From JAPHTQ01 sp050299175 (GTDB lineage Bacteria; Pseudomonadota; Gammaproteobacteria; Thiohalomonadales; Thiohalomonadaceae), in the NCBI GenBank assembly GCA_050299175.1, contig JBNKVM010000041.1, forward strand, positions 1 through 33,862: 33,862 nt of DNA. The letters are read 5' to 3'. The notes beneath the pieces were generated by a model that was not told the DNA's origin, made no database searches, and saw only the letters and a list, made by a program, of their open reading frames with translations. Shown piece by piece: positions 30,964 through 33,862 of the stretch. Position numbers and translations under genes: made by a program. Positions within the stretch are counted from its first letter, which is position 1. The number at the start of each line of letters is the position of its first letter.

Positions 30964-32745
30964 TCACCAGGCCCTGTCGTCAAAATCCATCATGCTTTCC
31001 GCACCGGCATCGATGACCCGGAAGTGGGTCTCGATACGCGGCAGGATGCGCTGCATGAAAAAGCGCGCCGTTCTGACCTTGGCTTCATAGAACAGGGCTT
31101 CCTCCCCATCCATATTCTTCAGTCCAATCTCCGCCATGCGCGCCCACATGTAGGCCAGTCCGGTCAGTCCGAACAGTTGCAGGAAGTCCACCGCCCCGGC
31201 ACCGATCTCCTCCGGGTTAACGGCGGCACGCTCAAGCAGCGTTTTAGACGCGATCTTCAGTCGGCCTGCCGCCGCTGCCAGCGGCGAGGTGAATTCCGCC
31301 AGCACGGCGTAACCACTTTTTACCTTCAGGTACTCGTGTACCGGGGCCAGAAAACGCTCGATCAATTTGCCGTCGCCCATCAGAAGTTTGCGTCCAGCTA
31401 GGTCCATCGCTTGCACGCCGTTGGTGCCCTCGTAGATCTGGCCGATGCGGGCATCGCGCACCAGTTGCTCCATGCCGTGTTCACGGATGTAGCCGTGACC
31501 GCCGTAGATCTGCACGCCGAGGTTGGCCACTTCGAAAGCGGCATCGGTAAAGAAGGCTTTAACCACCGGGGTCATCAATGCCACCAGTTCATCGGCGGCC
31601 TGGCGTTCCTGCGGATCGCCGGAGTGGTTGGCAATGTCAAGTTGCTGCGCCACCCAGACAGAGAGTGCGCGGCAGCCTTCAGTGTAGGCGCGCATGGTGA
31701 GTAGCATGCGGCGGATATCCGGATGCACAGTCAGCGGATCGGCCACTGCGTCGCTTTGCGCGCCCGACGGTGCACGCCCCTGCAGACGCTCTTTCGCGTA
31801 GGCCACGGCGTTCTGGTAGGCCGCCTCGGCAATACCCAGACCCTGCATACCGACAGCCAGACGCTCGGTGTTCATCATCTTGAACATGGCGCGCATGCCC
31901 TTGTTCACCTCACCGACCAGCCAGCCTTTGGCATCATCGAAGTTCATCACGCAGGTGGCGGATGCCTTGATCCCCATTTTGTGTTCGATGGCACCACAAC
32001 TGACGTTATTGGTATCACCCAGTCCGCCTTCGCTATCAGACAGAATCTTGGGTACAACGAACAGGCTGACGCCCTTGATCCCGGCGGGTGCGTCAGGGGT
32101 ACGCGCCAATACCAGATGCACAATGTTTTCGGTGAGGTCGTGATCACCTGCGGTGATGAAAATCTTGGTACCGCTAATGCTGTAGCTACCGTCGTCCTGG
32201 AGTACCGCGCGGGTGCGCAGCAGGCCAAGATCGGTGCCGCAGTGCGGCTCGGTAAGACACATGGAACCGCTCCATTCACCTGACGCCATGCGGGGAAAGT
32301 AGATATCTTTCAGTGCCGGATCGGCATAACTCTCCAATGCACCCCAGGCGCCGTTGGTGAGGCCGGGATAGAGGCTGAAGGAGAGATTGCAGGCACAGAT
32401 CATTTCGTCGACCAGCATATGCAGAGATTTGGGCAGACCCTGGCCGCCATATTCGCTATCGAGGGCGATGCTGTTCCAGCCCGCCTCGATAAAATCGCGG
32501 TAAGCCTGTTTGAAACCTTCGGGGGTGGTAACCTTGCCGTCATGCCACTGGCACGCTTCTTCATCGCCGCTGCGATTGAGCGGTAACAACCGTTCGCTGG
32601 TGAACTTGCCCGCCTCCTCCAGAATCGATTCGAGGGTCTCCCTGTCCAGCTCCTCGAATCCCGGCAATCTCTGCATCGCCTCACCGCGGTGAAGCTCGTA
32701 ATAGGCGAACAGCATGTCTCTTATCGGTGCTTGGTAGAGTGGCAT
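30964..32745 (-). CDS. Acyl-CoA dehydrogenase, paralogue at the head of the ETF operon
   Basis: The 593-residue protein matches the dehydrogenase at 21272-23056 along its whole length: MCLTEPHCGTDLG, KIFITAGDHDLTEN, then YGGHGYIREHGMEQLVRDAR and the catalytic Glu in IGQIYEGTNGVQAMDLAG. The C-terminal domain ends ESMMDFDDRAW, where its paralogue ends KSMMAFNDEAF. The pair presumably differ in chain length or in growth condition. It is the first gene of the leftward transcript, starting about 70 bases after a promoter whose spacer is the LiuR-like operator at 32831-32846. etfB follows 26 bases later. Confidence 0.94.
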   Translation of the reverse strand: MPLYQAPIRDMLFAYYELHRGEAMQRLPGFEELDRETLESILEEAGKFTSERLLPLNRSGDEEACQWHDGKVTTPEGFKQAYRDFIEAGWNSIALDSEYGGQGLPKSLHMLVDEMICACNLSFSLYPGLTNGAWGALESYADPALKDIYFPRMASGEWSGSMCLTEPHCGTDLGLLRTRAVLQDDGSYSISGTKIFITAGDHDLTENIVHLVLARTPDAPAGIKGVSLFVVPKILSDSEGGLGDTNNVSCGAIEHKMGIKASATCVMNFDDAKGWLVGEVNKGMRAMFKMMNTERLAVGMQGLGIAEAAYQNAVAYAKERLQGRAPSGAQSDAVADPLTVHPDIRRMLLTMRAYTEGCRALSVWVAQQLDIANHSGDPQERQAADELVALMTPVVKAFFTDAAFEVANLGVQIYGGHGYIREHGMEQLVRDARIGQIYEGTNGVQAMDLAGRKLLMGDGKLIERFLAPVHEYLKVKSGYAVLAEFTSPLAAAAGRLKIASKTLLERAAVNPEEIGAGAVDFLQLFGLTGLAYMWARMAEIGLKNMDGEEALFYEAKVRTARFFMQRILPRIETHFRVIDAGAESMMDFDDRAW

Positions 32746-32823
32746 ACGGTGTTTCCTTAACTCAGAGGCGTCATCTCTTGCAGGGTACGGTTCGTGGAGA
32801 AACGGTGCTTGTGACGTGCTGGT

Positions 32824-32852
32824 AATCTAGTTGACGTATACGTCAATGTCAA
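32824..32852 (-). promoter_or_regulatory. Promoter of the leftward acyl-CoA dehydrogenase/ETF operon
   Basis: On the minus strand TTGACA (32852-32847) is followed after 17 bases by TAGATT (32829-32824), which matches four of six -10 positions. The 16-base operator exactly fills the spacer, so a bound regulator would sit between the two hexamers. The predicted leader is about 70 bases. Confidence 0.55.
32831..32846. promoter_or_regulatory. LiuR-like operator in the divergent promoter region
   Basis: TTGACGTATACGTCAA is a perfect 16-base palindrome whose half-sites equal those of the site in front of the MerR-type regulator gene (TTGACGT...ACGTCAA). It lies between the divergent acyl-CoA dehydrogenase and thiolase genes, and overlaps promoter elements for both. 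It is followed by a third half-site-like TGTCAA. Binding by the regulator encoded at 26579-26971 is inferred from the identical half-sites. Confidence 0.7.
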
Positions 32853-32859
32853 CCATCAT
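32831..32859 (+). promoter_or_regulatory. Promoter of the rightward thiolase gene
   Basis: On the plus strand TTGACG (32831-32836) is followed after 17 bases by CATCAT (32854-32859), four of six -10 matches. The -35 hexamer is one arm of the operator. Transcription would start near 32866, about 30 bases before the ATG and upstream of the ribosome site GAGGGAAG. The weak -10 makes this tentative. Confidence 0.45.
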
Positions 32860-32896
32860 TCCCTCATCCAGACACATCATCGAGGGAAGCCCACCC

Positions 32897-33862
32897 ATGT
32901 CAGAAGCTATCGTGATCACCCATGCCACCCGCACCCCTATTGGATCCTTCGGTGGCGCGCTTGCTTCCGTGCCCTCAGTGGAACTGGGCGCCACGGTTAT
33001 TCGCTCGCTGCTGGAGCAGTCGGGTCTGGACGCCAGGCTGGTGGAAGAGGTCATCTTGGGCCAGGTGCTGACCGCCGGAACCGGCCAAAATCCTGCCCGG
33101 CAAGCAGCATTGAAAGCAGGACTGCCCGTGGAAAGCTCGGCGATGACCATAAATAAGGTATGCGGCAGCGGGTTGAAGGCAGTCCACCTCGCAGTTCAGG
33201 CCATCGCCTGCGGTGACGTGGATATTGTGATTGCCGGTGGTCAGGAGAGCATGAGCCTGTCGGCACATGTGCTACCCAGATCAAGGAAGGGACAGATGAT
33301 GGGCGACTGGGCGATGAAGGACAGCATGATCGCCGATGGCCTCTGGTGCGCGATGACCGATGTCCACATGGGTGTTACTGCAGAAAACATCGCCGAGCAG
33401 TTCAATCTCTCTCGTGAGCAGCAAGATGCCCTTGCCGCCGAATCCCAACAACGCACCGAGGCGGCGCAAAACGCCGGTGTGTTCGATGCAGAAATCACCC
33501 CGGTGTCGGTGCCGCAGCGCAAAGGCGAACCGCTGGTCTTCTCGCGAGATGAATTCCCCCGCGCCGGAACAACAGCGGAAAAGCTTGGCAGACTTCGCCC
33601 GGCATTCAAGAAAGAAGGTACCGTCACCGCCGGTAACGCCTCCGGGATTAACGATGGTGCTGCGGCAGTGCTGGTAATGAAAGAATCGAAAGCCCGCGAA
33701 CTTGGGCTAAAACCGCTGGCGCGTATCGTTGCCTTTGCCAGTGCCGGTGTCGATCCGGCGGTAATGGGCACGGGTCCGATCCCCGCCACCAACAAATGCC
33801 TGGAAAAGGCGGGTTGGCAGGTGTGCGATCTGGATCTGGTGGAGGCGAATGAAGCATTTGCC
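32897..33862 (+). CDS. Acetyl-CoA C-acetyltransferase (thiolase), partial at the right edge
   Basis: This is the only plus-strand gene. An open frame of 322 codons runs from the ATG at 32897 to the window end without a stop. It begins MSEAIVITHATRTPIGSFGG and has the nucleophile Cys89 in NKVCGSGLKAVHLA, then GGQESMS and GTVTAGNASGINDGAAAV. It breaks off in VEANEAFA, before the His and second Cys loops, so roughly 70 residues are missing. The sequence resembles the AtoB/PhaA type, which interconverts acetoacetyl-CoA and two acetyl-CoA, unlike the beta-oxidation thiolase at 25384. It shares a divergent operator with the acyl-CoA dehydrogenase/ETF operon, so it is probably in the same regulon. 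A role in ketogenic or polyhydroxyalkanoate metabolism depends on unseen neighbours. Confidence 0.93.
   Translation, partial: MSEAIVITHATRTPIGSFGGALASVPSVELGATVIRSLLEQSGLDARLVEEVILGQVLTAGTGQNPARQAALKAGLPVESSAMTINKVCGSGLKAVHLAVQAIACGDVDIVIAGGQESMSLSAHVLPRSRKGQMMGDWAMKDSMIADGLWCAMTDVHMGVTAENIAEQFNLSREQQDALAAESQQRTEAAQNAGVFDAEITPVSVPQRKGEPLVFSRDEFPRAGTTAEKLGRLRPAFKKEGTVTAGNASGINDGAAAVLVMKESKARELGLKPLARIVAFASAGVDPAVMGTGPIPATNKCLEKAGWQVCDLDLVEANEAFA

Overview
The window looks like a gammaproteobacterial chromosome. The evidence is a FadL-type outer-membrane fatty-acid porin, a LiuR-like MerR regulator beside acyl-CoA genes, PanD and DegV next to a KAS III, and ETF plus ETF-quinone oxidoreductase in one run. 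I cannot name a genus. No tRNA, rRNA, CRISPR array, transposase, integrase, terminase or capsid gene was seen. All genes but the last are on the minus strand.

Region 1 (1-12936) is a tightly packed contractile-injection (phage-tail-like) operon read right to left. Its order is: unknown first gene, sheath, tube, an 82-residue protein, a giant 1554-residue protein, a small tail protein, an unknown protein, a VgrG-like hub/spike, a PAAR-like tip, a gp25-like wedge protein and a baseplate J-like protein that runs off the left edge. Several genes overlap by a few bases. The order follows Mu-type contractile tails, but the fused hub/spike and separate PAAR-like tip are typical of extracellular contractile injection systems and T6SS. 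The giant protein sits where a tape measure normally lies but does not look like a simple helical ruler. This is the least conventional part of the window.

Region 2 (12937-13279) is a gene-free leader of about 340 bases with two abutting perfect 16-base inverted repeats and a candidate promoter for the injection operon.

Region 3 (13280-17774) holds FadL, then a KAS III-type condensing enzyme, a secreted chalcone-isomerase-fold protein, a DegV-type fatty-acid-binding protein and aspartate decarboxylase PanD. A strong hairpin lies between FadL and the KAS III gene.

Region 4 (17966-33862) is a fatty-acid beta-oxidation regulon. From right to left it holds an acyl-CoA dehydrogenase, EtfB, EtfA, ETF-quinone oxidoreductase, a DUF2889-like protein, a MerR/LiuR-like regulator, a thiolase, a hydroxyacyl-CoA dehydrogenase/enoyl-CoA hydratase fusion, a second acyl-CoA dehydrogenase, a thioesterase-like protein, a short-chain dehydrogenase and an acyl-CoA synthetase. 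A second thiolase points rightward off the window. Together they import and activate fatty acids, oxidise them to acetyl-CoA and pass electrons through ETF to quinone. Matching TTGACGTWWACGTCAA operators sit on the regulator's promoter and on the divergent promoter at 32.8 kb, which suggests that the regulator controls both ends of the cluster.
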